The notes: generated from the letters alone by a model not told the origin. A DNA stretch of 64,000 nucleotides from Gonocerus acuteangulatus (GCA_946811695.1 OX328132.1:55280909-55344908), one strand, 5' to 3'; numbered from the stretch's first letter, positions 1 through 12,876 are shown. Numbers and translations: made by a program.

Positions 1-192
1 CCTTCTCACTTTTTAAAACCCTTCTTGAATATTGATGAAACCTCTCAAAAATCCATTTTCATCAACATTCAAATTGGATGATTTTTTTTGTTGGCCTTTT
101 TTTAACATTCCATTAGTATTTATTTTTTCCTGGACGTCGTTATTATTTACCAGTCACACCTTAAAGTGATTATTCTACTATTTACATTTTTA

Positions 193-757
193 GCGTGTTT
201 CCTCCCTCCCTCCAAAGGGAGCGACTCACTACACGCTTCGGGGCTGCGAAATGGGGTCTGAAATGTTACCACATCTTAACAAATTGCAGTGTTTAAGAGG
301 AACGAAGACAACAACATCAGATTTTTGACGTCTTACGTAAAATTCTAGCCGATCAAACCAACATAGTGTAGTATTTGAATTTTTAAAGGCCACCAATTTT
401 ATTATTTTAAAAAAAATAATAGAATCTACTGAATCGAATTGATCGTTTGTTCTTATTTTTTTTTTCACTTCTTATTATTTCTCTCACTTCTTATTATTTA
501 TTTTTTTTAAGCAAATGAGTATTTTTAATTTGTTTTCTGCTTTCGGTAAATGAAACAATTCGTTTCAATGGCCAACGGCATCTTGGCCATTAGCCCTGAC
601 ATCAGTCAATTTATGTATATTTACAATTTTGAATCTGTCAATTTCGTGATTGAGTTCCAAAACAAGTCTTGCGGATTGTGGTCGCTTCTTCCGATTATAT
701 TCATAAGTTCGACGTTTAAGCGGGTTTACTAGCTATGGAGGGAGTGAGGAAACACGC
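193..757. mobile_element. Non-autonomous inverted-repeat element with TA target duplication
   Basis: The two ends are inverted copies of about 25 bases: GCGTGTTTCCTCCCTCCCTC on the left and its near-perfect complement on the right. Both ends abut TA (191-192 and 758-759), the target duplication expected of Tc1/mariner-type elements. No transposase is visible; the small reading frames inside look like chance. The end resembles the hairpin end of the Helentron-like family found elsewhere in the window (GCGCGGTTCCTCCCTCCC), so it may be a distant relative and not a mariner MITE. Confidence 0.65.
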
Positions 758-763
758 TAAAGG

Positions 764-1468
764 AATAATAGAGAAGCATAACCGATAAGATTGGCTGTGG
801 GTTAATGTGCCGTCAACCTCCCATCGAGTACTTAGTATAGGCCTAGGAGAGAAAGCCAGGGGAGGTGATGATACTTAGTGATCTCTCAGTGACGAGATGT
901 AGTGACTCCTCGCAAGAAATTCATCACCATCCGGGTTAAAAGGACGAAACCGAAAGAAGAAAAAGACCTTAATGACAAAAGTTTGGGAGAGCTGAGAAAA
1001 CCACTCCTTTTGTTTACAACATCATTAGAGCTCGGCTAAGATGAGAATAAAAAAGGCAATTATTAAACTGCACTAATGACACAGGTCTGCAACCAAAAAC
1101 CTGCATAGGATTTTTTTACTTTTTCTTATAGATTATTACTCAGTGATTCCAGGCGAATTGTGTCATAAGTTTCTCCGTACCAGTTCTTCTTGCAAAATAA
1201 TTTTTTTTTACATTAACCTACTGCTGAGCGCGCCATTCTGTTTCACGGGACAGGGCGCCCGCTGCAATGAGTACGGAGACTGTAACTCCTATTAACATAT
1301 TTGTAGTTTGTTTTTTTGGAAATATGATAAATAAATTTCCCAGCTAATTTGTGATACACTTTTTGCTTATTTACTATTTAATTAACTATTTATAAACAGG
1401 AAAAATATAAAAACAAAATACCATGAGTAAGTAAATAAATGAGTAACTAATATTTTTTTAATTTATTT
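764..1468. other. Unassigned AT-rich sequence
   Basis: I see no reading frame, repeat end or RNA-like structure here that I can support. Short homopolymer tracts are present. Confidence 0.5.
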
Positions 1469-1603
1469 TAGCGCGGTTCCTCCCTCCCCCATATGGAGGA
1501 ACCCCGCTTATAAGGTTGATACAATGAAACAATCCGGAAGTGCCGACTAGAAAATTTCGCGTTTCAGAACCCCTAGAGACCGAAAATAACGGTGGTTCAA
1601 ATT

Positions 1604-1652
<49 letters not shown>

Positions 1653-2766
1653 CTGTTCGCTCATTTCTGGCTTCCCTAATGGTCCGATTGTGATGAAATT
1701 TGGTACAAAAATCCGTCTTCAGCAATCTTAAAATCGTTTCAGAATTTCGTATTTTAGCCAAGTTTAGACCCCCAGCTGACAAGCAGTCCACCGCTGGCCG
1801 GCCAACTGACAAGTGCCAATGATTATTGTATAATATAAGGTGTCTCTCCAAGAAATTTCATGAATCTTAAAATCGTTGCATAAAATGTCACGGGCCGACG
1901 GACTATAAGATTACCATTAGAAAGCTTACTAAATGCTCTACAAAAATGGTTCTAATGAAAGTTTTGATTAGGCGATGTCAATCGGAGAAATAAGTGCTTA
2001 AACCTTTAAAGTAATTGATTTCGCTTATTCGAACTGTTCTTTTTGTGTTTGATTTTGGTACTTAGAATTATGGGATTCAGTTGAAACATTTTCTGTATGT
2101 TCGAATTTCATCAACACTAATATGTTGAAATTTTGGTTATGTTTGGAGTAAAGAAAGGGTTAGAATAAAATATTTAATTAAGAGACAAGAAAAGTTTTGG
2201 TAACTTTGTATACTTTCGTTAGTATCTCGAAAACCGTTGACAATCATGGGAAGCAGAAGGTTACCATTCGAAAGCTTACTAAATGCTCGACAAAAAAGGT
2301 TCTAAAGAAAGTTTTAATTAGGCGATGTCAATCGGAGAAATAAGTGCTTAAAACTTTAAAGTAATTGATTTCGTTTATTCGAACGGTTCTTTTTGTTTGT
2401 TTTATTCCTTGTTATTTTTAAATTGCTTATATTCGGATAGTGTATTTGACAATAAAACAGATTAAGTAAAATAAGAAGATCAATTTATTGTTAAAAATGT
2501 AGCGTTCAAAGAGAGAGATCCCAAGGCTTTCCAAATGCCTCAGAGCGGAGGCCTTTCTGCCCGACTTATGGGATAGCTGACCCATACAGGTAAGATGGTA
2601 AATCAAGACCTTTCAAGACTGGTTTGTTTGAGACTTCATTTGGATAGGTGTTTCGCTATTGATCTAAACAAAGTAATAACTGTTTCTATTCTATGCCTTC
2701 ATAAACACTAGAGATAAGAACGGAACCGCGCTAAGATGACGCAGTTCCTGCGAATCGGACTTTTTT
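1469..2766 (-). mobile_element. Helentron-like non-autonomous element, copy A
   Basis: On the + strand it opens with TTTTAGCGCGGTTCC and the family hairpin, runs through a (TA)n tract, and closes with the subterminal core (2721-2733) followed by the outer end CGGAC plus a T run. It is short (1.3 kb) because it lacks the 1-1.5 kb found near the 5' end of the longer copies. The segment around 1976-2030 recurs about 350 bp later (around 2325), an internal tandem duplication shared by other copies. No coding capacity is recognised; frames across (TA)n are Tyr-Ile repeats. With copy B it forms an inverted pair. Confidence 0.7.
1605..1648. repeat. (TA)n microsatellite inside copy A
   Basis: About 22 TA units, in the position where every copy of the family has a (TA)n tract, between the TTCAAATTTG segment and the TTGTCTGTTCGCTC segment. 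Confidence 0.95.
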
Positions 2767-3098
2767 ATATAATGGTGCATCTGCATGTAGGCCATTAGCG
2801 CCAGTACGTAATAAATAAACTTCTGTATTGAATAACAACAAAAACGGAACATTCTAATATAACAAATTAAATTTCATGGATCCAAATTTAAATTCTGTAA
2901 ATCATTTAGCTGAATAGATTCCTATAGGTTTTTTCTTCGTCTCCACTATGATTGGTATCCATCCACTTAGCCAATGCAGTTCTTCCAAACTACTTCCCGA
3001 ACAGAATGATTTTTGATAATAGTAGGAACTAGGATTACCTAAGGTGCAAAGACACTCCGCTAGATGACAGCACTATAAACAACAAATATCCTAGCTAT
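2767..3098. other. Spacer between inverted copies A and B, with a SINE tail fragment
   Basis: About 330 bp between two opposed element ends. Bases 2773-2802 (GTAGGCCATTAGCGCC and surroundings) match the 3' body of the tRNA-headed SINE on the minus strand. The rest is unassigned. Confidence 0.55.
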
Positions 3099-3150
3099 AA
3101 AAAGTCCGACTCGCAGGAACTGCATCATCTTAGCGCGGATCCTCTTCATA

Positions 3151-3340
3151 GTTTTTTTTTTTTTTTTTTTTTTTTACGGCGCATCTACATCTAGGTCATT
3201 AGCGCCGACATCCAGGGTGCAGCGAGGAATTTTACCAGCGAGCCGTGAGATGATAAAATTCGTGCCGGAGGTTGGGAATCGAACCCACCATCTCCCGCTT
3301 ATGAATCCAGGGTACTAGCCATTAGACCACGGGAGACTCC
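3151..3340 (-). mobile_element. tRNA-headed SINE (family 1), full length
   Basis: Read on the minus strand it begins GGAGTCTCCCGTGGTCTAAT, with an A-box-like TGGTCTAATGG and a B-box-like GGTTCGATTCC, then a body ending GGCGCTAATGACCTAG and a poly(A) tail (the T run at 3152-3175). The head is most like tRNA-Glu. The flanks GGATCCTCTTCATA (3137-3150) and GGTTCCTGTTCATA (3341-3354) form a 14-bp target duplication with two mismatches. Transcription would be by RNA polymerase III; the RT source is presumably a LINE. Confidence 0.85.
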
Positions 3341-4414
3341 GGTTCCTGTTCATATCCCTATTGTCATATGAAAAGCTTAGAGTAGAAACAGATCATATTT
3401 TCCTCGGCCTTTGTTCAAAGGGTTTTATGGCATTACCTGCTCGGGTCCGCCAGACTCTAGAATCCTCTTCTACCGATACTTCATTTCATACGTTTCAATG
3501 AATTGGAAAATATCAAAATGTTTCACATATTCCTGTGTTCTTTTACTATAGTAATAATTCTACAAATAAAATCAATTAAAAAATAAAATAAAAAAAACCA
3601 ACAGCATGAAGGCAATTGAAAATATTCAAAAGACGTCATCGAATCTCTTTCTCTTGGCAAGCTATATTTCTAACAATGAATTGTTTTTCTTATTTTGCCT
3701 AATCCGTTTTATTGTAAAATACATTATCCAACTATAAGCAATTAAAAAATAACAAGGAATAAAAACTGACAAAAAGAACAGTTCGAATAAGCGAAATCAA
3801 TTACTTTAAAGGTTTAAGCACTTATTTCTCCGATTGACATCGCCTAATCAAAACTTTCATCAGAACCTTTTTTGTAGAGCATTTAGTAAGCTTTCTAATG
3901 GTGTTCTTCCGTTTCCCAAAATTCTCAACCTATCTCGAGATATTAAGGAAAGTATACAAAGTTACCAAAACATTTTATGTCTATTGATAAAATATTTTAT
4001 TCTAACCCTTCCGTAACTCCAAACGTAACCAAAATTTCAACATATTAGTTTTAATGATAGTAAAACATGCAGAAAATGTTTCAACTGAATCCCATGATTC
4101 TAAGTACCCAAACCAAAAACGGTATTCAAAAACTATTTTTCCAATTTTCTCGAAAACGGTTAAAGCTATCGCCTTGAAAATGGTTTCATTCGTTTTCCTA
4201 GCCCAAGAAGCATATAAAACGAGTACTTACAAGCTAATGAACTCAAAAACGTAAGCGTTACGATTTTTTTTGCGCGAATTTTGCCCGAAACGCCATCTTC
4301 CCGTAGGCGGATTTTGCTGGTTAACGAACTTGACCTTTCAAATTAGACGAACGATTTTTGTACCAAATTGCATCAAAATCGGACCATCAGGGAAGCCAGA
4401 AATCCGCGAACAGA

Positions 4415-4433
4415 CAAATATATATATATATAA

Positions 4434-4514
<81 letters not shown>
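4415..4514. repeat. (TA)n microsatellite inside copy B
   Basis: About 50 TA units, interrupted once by AAATATATACA near 4430. Confidence 0.95.
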
Positions 4515-4516
<2 letters not shown>

Positions 4517-4650
4517 AATTTGAACCACCGTTATTTTCGGTCTCTAGGGGTTCTGAAATGCGAAATTTTCTATTCGGCACTTCCGGATTGTTTCATTGTA
4601 TCAACCTTATAAGCGGGGTTCCTCCCTATGGGGAGGGAGGAACCGCGCTA

Positions 4651-6103
4651 AAACGTCATAAAATATTATTTTATAAAGAAAACTATATTCTTTGGTCTTT
4701 ACAATTTTTTTTAATATATGTGGAATAGGTTTTTGACGGTAGGGGCAGATGATCTACAGGATTCTTGGCAATACGGCGCAAGGGAGATATTGGAATCAGT
4801 ACTATGATCCGATCGTCTGATTTTCCCCTTTGCAAATACCTATTACATTAATTGAAAGCTGGGTGGGGCTAGGGACGGTCTGGGATCCTGAATCAACCCA
4901 CAAACGACGACATCAGAAGATAAAATAATTACTGCTTGTCTAAGTGTAGAGCGCATCCTCACTACTCTGATTCAGATCCTACAGAGGACCTGAGGGCGTT
5001 CAAGGTCATTGTCAGTGGGAGTGCTCTCCCCCATGATTGATTGAAACATGATTCATTTGGAAATCAATAAATATGATATACAATTGATTTACAATACAAT
5101 GTATTAAACACAAATCATTTTTAAAAATAAAGTAAGTTGGCATAATAAATCAGATTCTTAGTCTACTACAATAAAGAATTAAAACTGAAACCAGAAAGAG
5201 CAGAAGGAATATTGGCTAGATTTCTTTGTATAAATTAGTGTTTTTTAAGTATTGTAATATAGTGTAAATGTAAGGGCTACCTTCTCCGAGTAACGTGACT
5301 AAATCTTGTGGCATGAATACATTTTCTGGACTTTTTCTGTCTCTCTGTATGTGTTTTATCGCCAGGGAAACGATACACTGTCCTGCCATTGACCAATTTT
5401 TGGTATGCGATACGAAAATTACAGCTCCATCTTCCTAGGAAGGAAATTTTACTCGATGTGATAAAAAATTACTAATTAATTGAATTTGTAATTGAAGAAT
5501 ATGAGCTTGACCTCGTCCAATGGCTTGGTTCGTTAAAGGAAAACCCACAGTCGATAAAATATAAGGTCTTTATCAGTTATGGGGCCGTTATCAGTCCAGT
5601 TTTTAAAAATTTATTCCTATATGCCAGGTATTATTTTTTTATACCTCAACAACTGAGGGCGATCTTTATCTAAGAAGGAGTAAAACTATGAAAATTATAA
5701 GCATATTAATACAGAGCCGAATATCTTTGAAGGTTTTATGGCCTGGGTCTGAGGCCTTCTCCGAGTGGCTGCCTAGGGGAGAGAGAAAAAAACCTAGTGG
5801 AACCTATATAAATGTGACATTTATTACTGAAGACAATATTTGGTTATCTTTCATCTGTCTGGGTTATTGCAGCGTTGCTTTATAACCCTCATCTCTACAT
5901 GTTCCCATGTCCCATTCCTATGGACAAGTGCCTCTTCATGAATCCGAGGGTATCTTCTCCCACTCTCTAGCCGTCTGAGTCACAACAGTTCACAAATCTT
6001 TCTTTCATACTTAAAAAAAAAAAAAAATGTTCATTAGGAAGTTAAAGCATACTCCACCTGGCTAGAGCTCATTCGCTAGTAACTGAGATATTTTTCCTGT
6101 ACC
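4651..6103. other. Unassigned sequence
   Basis: No recognisable coding or repeat structure over about 1.45 kb. The frame at 5688-5885 has no family resemblance that I can name. Confidence 0.5.
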
Positions 6104-6617
6104 TAGGGACGCTCAGATACTAGTAAATACGAGTAGGTACTCGATACTTTTGAGTCGATACCAAGTCCTAATAGCATCGAATCAATCTTGCGATACTTAC
6201 TCGGTATTGAATCGAATCATACTGTCCTTAACTTAGTAGCCCAAGTGAATCACAAGATGATGCCTCATCTACTGCACCACTCGAATATGATTTTCGGAAA
6301 CATCATAAAGAGTTAGCACAAAGACACAAGAAGGAAAAAATCTCATCAGGACGATAACGTTTCTCTATATTTATCAAATCCAGTAGCTTCCCTTAAAGCG
6401 ACCCATTTGCAGAATGGGATGATATGAAATTTGTATTTCCTTGCCTGTGCAAATATTCACAACAATATTTAATTGTGGCCTCAACATCGGTTCCAAGCGA
6501 GTGCTTATTTCCAAAGCTGGAGGAACAATGTCGCAAACAAGGAACATAGTGTCTCTTAAATACCTAGATCAGTTACAATTCTTGCGCGATCTTGATTCTA
6601 AAGAGTTTTTTGTTTAA
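6104..6617 (+). mobile_element. hAT transposon remnant (5' end plus transposase C-terminus)
   Basis: The start TAGGGACGCTCAGATACTAG, followed by repeated GTACTCGATAC/GAGTCGATACC motifs, resembles the 5' end of many animal hAT elements. About 250 bp downstream the last part of a hAT transposase is readable. Nearly all of the transposase between the two is missing, so this is an internally deleted copy. The 3' end was not found: a piggyBac-like element lies 6 bp after the transposase stop codon. Confidence 0.6.
6445..6617 (+). pseudogene. hAT-family transposase, C-terminal dimerisation region, frameshifted
   Basis: Translation gives QQYLIVASTSVPSECLF, then after a one-base shift near 6511 it gives KAGGTMSQTRN, LKYLDQLQFL and DSKEFFV before TAA at 6615-6617. 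The pattern TSVPSE.LFSKAG...S..R.....LDQLLFL is the hallmark of the hAT C-terminal dimerisation domain of BED-type transposases. About 55 residues survive, against 500-650 in an intact protein. The N-terminal BED finger and the catalytic DDE residues are absent, so it cannot be functional. Confidence 0.8.
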
Positions 6618-7041
6618 TGTACTTAACCCTAGAACGCCAACCTCCTTCAAAATGACGAACACCTTAGTGATTTTGAGTCGCCCCTCTCCTCCCGGTCTTC
6701 TTTTTTCCACCACAGCCCAGCTATGCCACCTGTGGTCAATACATGACGAGTCACCGAAAGAATTACATCGCTAGTACCAGCCGTTCGGAAATTACATTAA
6801 ATTATGTCAAAGAAAGTACGCGAAAATTACGATTCTCTGGGATTGAGGAATATCTTTGTGACCGCCTGTTTGACTAAGATTGGTAAGATCATTTATTCTT
6901 TTATTTTAGCGCGGTTCCTCCCTCCCCCATAGGGAGGAACCCCGGTTATAAGGTTGATACAATGAAACAATCCGGAAGTGCCGACAAGAAAATTTCGCGT
7001 TTCAGAACCCATAGAGACCGAAAATAACGGTGGTTCAAATT

Positions 7042-7301
<260 letters not shown>

Positions 7302-9542
7302 TGTTCGCTCATTTCTGGCTTCCCTGATGGTCCGATTTTGATGAAATTTGGTACAAAAATCTGTCGTCCAATTTGAAAGGTCAAGTTCGTTAACCAGCAA
7401 AATCCGCCCACTGGAAGATGGTGTTTGGGGCGAAATTCGCGCAAAAAAAATCGTAACGCTTACGTTTTTGAGTTCATAAGCTTGCAAGTACTCTTTTTAT
7501 AGGCTTCTTGGGCTAGGAAAACGAATGGAACCATTTCCAAGGCGATAGCTTTAACCGTTTTCGAGAACATTGGAAAAATAGTTTTTGAATACCGTTTTTG
7601 GTTTGGGTACTTAGAATCATGGGATTCAGTTGAAACATTTTCTGCATGTTTTACTATCACTAAAACTAATATGTTGAAATTTTGGTTACGTTTGGAGCGT
7701 TAACTTTGTATACTTTCCTTAATATCTCGAAAAAGGTTGAGAATTTGGGAAACGGAAGACCATTAGAACCATTAGAAAGCTTACTAAATGCTCTACAAAA
7801 AAGATTCTGATGAAAGTTTTGATTAGGCGATGTCAATCGGAGAAATAAGTGCATAAAACTTTAAAGTGATTGATTTCGCTTATTCGAACTGTTCTTTTTG
7901 TCTTTGATTTTGATACTTAAAATTATGGGATTCAGTTGAAACATTTTCTGTATGTTTGAATTTCATCAACACTATTATGTTAAAATGTTGGTTACGTTTG
8001 GAGCTAAGGAAGGATTGGAATAAAATATTTTATTAACAGACATGAAATGTTTTGGGAACTTCGTATACATTCCCTAATATCTCGAAGACGGTTAGGAATA
8101 TTGGTAAACGGAGGGTTACCATGCGAAAGCTTACTAAATGTTCTACAAAAAAAGATTCTGAAACAATTTTTGATTAGGCTATGTCAATCGGAGAAATAAG
8201 TGCTTAAACTTTGAAGTAATTGATTTCGTTTATTCGAACGGTTCTTTTTGTTTGTTTTTATTCCTTGTTATTTTTGAATTGCTTAAAGTTGGATAATGTA
8301 TTTGACAATAAAACAGATTAATTAAAATAAGAAAAACAATTCATTGTTAAAAATATATCAGGCTGTACCGTATGAAATGTCAGTTTTGGATTTGTCGATT
8401 TCCTTCAAATGTCTTGAAACTGTCGAGGCTCCTACTCCGAGTTCTTTGGCATATTCCCTAGTGTTTTTAATTACTTATAGTAGTCATTAGAATTCGAAGA
8501 TGCCGTATGAATATCTAGATGTGACAGTACTGGTGTTGATTTCGTTCTTTAGAATTATTCTTGGTATTCCCTATTTTCATCTGTTACCCATAGTTTTTTA
8601 TTTTTAGTAGGTTTTTCTTATTGATTATAGAATATAAATCTATTTGGCTATAAAACAGAATACGTAAAATTAGTGACAATATTTCGGAGATTTCTGAGCG
8701 AAATACTTTTAAGATTTTCTACCACCACGAACGGCTTTTTTCCTCTATTTTTATCCACTAGATAGGCTCTATTTTGCATATTATTCTATATAAGTTTTAT
8801 TCAGCAGGGGATTCTGATGAAATGTCGTGTTTTTGCTGTGGATTTTAAATACGATGTATCTAAGATTGGATAACATTAGCGAGTCTACATAGTTAAGAAC
8901 CGACGACGGAGGATTACTTCTTGCTATGATTTAGTCTACATATGTATATTAAGTCCTAAATCCAAAAAATAAACTTCACAACGGTTAGATACTATGAGCG
9001 AATATGGCGGTTCAATGCCCGTAGAACAAGGGGGCCGCAGGAAATTTACCTGCAAAGAGTTAATCCTCAAGAGCTGTAAATATACCCCAGGTATCTGCCG
9101 ACACAAATACAAAGCCTAGGCGGAGAGCACCCCAAAAACTCAGATCCAAACATAAGGTTATATACTAAATATTCATAAAGACTACTTAGTTGTAAACCGA
9201 TTCATCAATTAGCAATCAATAGTTTTCAACAAAGGTTATATACTAAATATTGATAAAAAGTATTTAATTAGAAAAAAAACAATATTCCACAAGACTTGTT
9301 TTTGGTCCATTTGTCTCTACTCCATAGACTTAATTAGGTATATTATTCTATTGTAGTTGGGCAACTAAACTTTGTTTTATTTTGTTAAATAAAGTTTTTT
9401 TTCTTGACTTGTTATTCGTCAAGACTTTAATTTGTCCTTGTGTATTTACTAGATAGGTTTTATTCGGCATATTATTCTATATAGGCTATATTAGGCAGGG
9501 TATTCTACTCAATCTTGTATACTTCTTCTTGATCCTTCTGTA

Positions 9543-9794
9543 CATGGGCGTATATAAAAACAATTTCGGGGGGGGGCTGAGACCATTTCCAGGGTATGGA
9601 ATACTAAATATTTAGAGCTTGGAATAGTTTTAGGCAACTAAAACGCTATTACACGTAAAATAAAATATGTTTTATGAACTAAGTGATCTTATTTAATTTA
9701 TTTTTAAGGGTTTTACGAGAAGTTTTTATCATCAATTCAAAATTTCGGAAGGGGCTGCAGCCCCCTCAGCCCCCCCCCCTCATATACGCCCATG
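9543..9794. mobile_element. MITE with 8-bp target duplication (hAT-like), nested in copy C
   Basis: The ends CATGGGCGTATATA and TATACGCCCATG are inverted repeats. The flanks CTTCTGTA at 9535-9542 and 9795-9802 are a perfect 8-bp direct repeat, the duplication size of hAT elements. Just inside each end are G and C homopolymers (GGGGGGGGGG, CCCCCCCCC) and GGGGCTGCAGCCCC. At 252 bp it is non-autonomous. The same insertion with the same duplication occurs in copy E. Confidence 0.85.
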
Positions 9795-10392
9795 CTTCTG
9801 TATCCTCTAGAAAGGCTTTATTAGGCAAATTTTGTATTGATTTATAGAGCTTTGCTTTAGAATGAGAGCCAGATTCTGTAATTTCCGCTTCTGTGTAAAA
9901 GTTAGCTACTGTCGGTATCCCTGACGCCTTAATATCACTTTTATTCGAGATGTTCGAGAGGATTTTGACAATTTTCACGAGATATATAAAAAAAAATAAG
10001 TTTATTTCTTTTCTAATCTTATCAAATGGCACTAGGGACATGAACGGAACCGCGCTAAGATGCTGCAGTTCCTGCGAGTCAGACTTTTTTACGTTGTATG
10101 TGATTTGTTATTATAATAATTTTAAGGCAAACATGAAAATCTGCGAATAAACTAACTTTTGGAATTTTTTAGTAATTTTCATTACTCCTCTCCTCAAAGC
10201 CGTGAAACTAATTAATAAAGATATATTAATCAATTTTGAAGAATATATAGTATGAAAGAATATCTTATATTAAAGATTATCTCATAAGTTGAGTTTTTAC
10301 TTATTTATATATTTTTTTAAAGTATGTTCGACAGAATGACAAATAGTTGGTAGAATGGGGTAGGCCGAGGAAGGTTGGCGTTCTAGGGTTAA

Positions 10393-11134
10393 TAATAAAA
10401 GATAATGTTAATTAGATAAAAATTACTTTAATTTTAATTTGCTCTCACAACTTTATTAAGTTAAGGATTAATTTTTTTTTTAAATATTTTAATGTTACTA
10501 TAATATAACACGAGAATTAAATTCCGCAGCAGTCCAATCTCTGCAATAAATCAAGAAATTTTGCTTTCTAAAACTCCTTTTATACATCTGAATCAATAAC
10601 GAAAAAACCTTTCAGGTAAACACCTCTTTCAATTTTGATTATTCTTCTAAAGTTTATCTTGGGAAATAAAGAAGCCAACACAACTAAAGGCACCTATAAA
10701 CCTCCTTACTGCATGAATTACGTAAATTAGGCGTAAGAATCATTGATCTTTTCAATTTTACATAAGACAAAAAGTTGAACATCTGCTTCCAATGCTACGA
10801 TTTTTGTAGTTTCCATAGTACATCAATTCCTTCTAAAACGATGCCTAGTATAATAATATACCGGTTTAATGAAGGAAACCGAAAGGAATTTTTATTTTGT
10901 AATGGTTCGCTGTGTTAACAAGTCCGGAAATAACGATGCCGCTTATTGCGATATTCGGCATACGACAGGAACGAAATAAATGTCAGCTTTAAATTTGAAT
11001 CGCTTTTATTGAGGAAGGTCAAGTGCGCCTGGCTGAGGGAGGGTAGGACCTCTGTGGATTTTCATAAAACAATTACGATTTCTTTGGAATAAAATGTTTA
11101 TATTAATTTATAACTTTTACTTTTTCAATATATA
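10393..11134. other. Unassigned AT-rich sequence
   Basis: Nothing recognisable. The missing 3' end of the hAT remnant was looked for here and not found. Confidence 0.5.
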
Positions 11135-11846
11135 CAGGGTGTCCCGCATTGAGATGTCATAACTTAAGGGGTTTATTCTGGACTTCATTTGTAGTTCAGG
11201 GACGCAGAGATGAGCGTTCTATCTGAAAATGTAGTAGAGCTACTAGAACTTTTGTGTATTTTAAAAACTACTTTTTTTTTTTTAAAGAAAAAGTGTGTTT
11301 TCGGGATTTCTGATCAACGACCACATTTGTAGAATCTACATTAAATTTCCAATAAGAAACGCCCATTGTTGAAATATTACCGTGTAAATTAAGAGCTATA
11401 TTAAAAGTCATACAGATGAGAATGTTTGATATTAGTGTTTTATTAAATAATATTTTCTTAATCAGCTATTTTTAGACTTAGAGGTTTGCCTCCGCCTCAA
11501 AAGTTGCATTATTTAATAAGCTTCTAAATGGTACCTGGTAGTTTTAGAAACAAATCTATTTGAATAAATTTATTTCTGATTTCTAAGTCAAAACCAATAA
11601 ATGTGCATTAGCGTGAAGGAGCTATTCTGAACAAATTCTTTAATTTCACACGATGATGGTGATGTCCCATCTTTCTCTCACTACATGAAGTGTATAAATC
11701 AAGCCCATCTGCTAAATATTAACTCACTCTAGTTTCAAATGAAGGTTGCCCAGCTCATAATGGAAGAATGGTGACGAAATGGCTGAACAGCCATAAAAAT
11801 GAGTGTTATCTTACTATTGGATGATTGATCCACTTCAGTTTGTGAG

Positions 11847-11849
<3 letters not shown>

Positions 11850-11906
<57 letters not shown>
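11850..11906. repeat. (TA)n microsatellite at the 3' side of a LINE fragment
   Basis: About 28 TA units directly after the LINE tail. A second tract (12839-12874) lies at the other side of the LINE, so the LINE may have entered a single (TA)n array. Confidence 0.95.
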
Positions 11907-11909
<3 letters not shown>

Positions 11910-12837
11910 TATGAATGAATGAAGTTCCTGTATTTTATAAGTAATAATTACAATTACAGGGAGTCTGGGTATGTTATTTACAAATTTACAAAATGCTGAT
12001 AAATAAAATTCATTAAAATTAAAAGTGGTTGCATCCAGTGTAATAAAAAATAATCAAAACTTACTAATATAAGGAAAACATAAAATCACAATATTAATAA
12101 TAATGAAAATTAAATCCTTATGTTACAAACATACATGACATGTAAATTTGCCTAAAAAACAACAATAAAATCAAGAATTAAAAATTATGAATGCTCGTAT
12201 CTTCATTGCTTCCGTGATGAAGTAGAAGAGACTGCTGCATGTGTTGGTGGTGAAGAATTGCTGTAATGCTTATTCATCACTCCCAGGTCGAAGGTAGTTC
12301 TTGATGAAATGATTCCTAGGACTGCTGTACATAGGGCAACGGATTATTATCTTGGCTAGTGTTTCTGCTTCTTTAAGGTTGCAGATTGTACACTGTTGTT
12401 CTGTATTAATTGAGTAAGAGCTGCCATTTATATAGAGCCGAATATCCTTGTCCCCGCTGAGTCTTAGCTGGATTATTGTCCTTTTCTTGTTGATCATCAT
12501 ACTTGCCTTATTGTAATTTTCTCCAAGTCCAAGAACGCTAATCAGGCGGTAGAAGCTGCTGTAAGCAGAATTACATGCCCGTCCTATATCTTTAAACAAT
12601 TGGTTATTTCTTCATTTTTCTAGAATATCCTCTGTGTGTAGCAATAACCAAGTGTAGCTTGCCCTCGAAAAGATATCATCATAGCCAATAGTATACAGCA
12701 TGTTATGGAGGTTAGAGAACCCGGGATCTTGGAAATCTTGGAGCCTGTTCTTTAGATGGCCAACAATCCTATTGTAGCATCGTCTGGGAAATTCGTCTTC
12801 ATCCATAGATAATAATTTTATCCACCAATAGAGAGTT

Positions 12838-12838
<1 letters not shown>
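11907..12838 (-). mobile_element. 5'-truncated LINE, 3' end region
   Basis: Coding sequence runs on the minus strand from the (TA)n boundary at 12838 to 12270. About 350 bp of AT-rich 3' untranslated sequence follows, ending in a CATTCATTCATATG tail. Both borders are (TA)n arrays. The truncated 5' end and simple-repeat tail are typical of target-primed reverse transcription. Confidence 0.7.
12270..12835 (-). pseudogene. LINE ORF2 C-terminus with zinc-knuckle region, one in-frame stop
   Basis: The frame reads through TLYWWIKLLSMDEDEFPRRC, is broken by TGA at 12612-12614, and resumes in the same frame through LFKDIGRACN, RTIIQLRLSGDKDIRLYING and CTICNLKEAETL...RCPMY. The CxxC...C pattern after an IQLRLSG..I..YING segment matches the C-terminal tail downstream of the RT domain in arthropod non-LTR retrotransposons. 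The RT domain itself is lost. About 185 residues are left. The clade cannot be fixed from this part alone. Confidence 0.7.

Positions 12839-12874
<36 letters not shown>
12839..12874. repeat. (TA)n microsatellite
   Basis: About 17 TA units at the 5' border of the truncated LINE. Confidence 0.95.

Positions 12875-12876
<2 letters not shown>

Larger units (their letters stand above)
3099..4650 (+). mobile_element. Helentron-like non-autonomous element, copy B, carrying a SINE
   Basis: It starts with AAAAAGTCCGACTCGCAGGA, has the TTAGCGCGG core at 3130-3138, and ends at 4650 with the terminal hairpin (GGTTCCTCCC loop GGGAGGAACC) followed by GCGCTAA. The internal body from about 3770 is a close reverse-complement match to copies A, C and E. 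A tRNA-headed SINE is inserted near the 5' end (3151-3340). Bases 3355-3770 are less conserved. The copy faces copy A, so 1469-4650 is a large imperfect palindrome. Confidence 0.7.

Noticed and set aside
1458..1851. Overlapping reading frames with long Ile-Tyr repeats, here and at 4270-4728, 6893-7487, 28156-29064 and 58661-59002
   Set aside because: They are translations of (TA)n tracts and their non-coding flanks on both strands; stop-free TA repeats give open frames without selection.
3240..3340. tRNA genes suggested by good A and B boxes (also near 49650, 52020 and 59250)
   Set aside because: All four share a common body and poly(A) tail and are flanked by unrelated DNA, some with target duplications; they are SINE heads.
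4054..4254. A 66-residue frame conserved in several copies (also 7460-7660, 29079-29279, 58445-58645)
   Set aside because: It recurs because the DNA element is repeated. Changes among copies do not favour silent positions by eye, some copies break it, and it has no recognisable domain.
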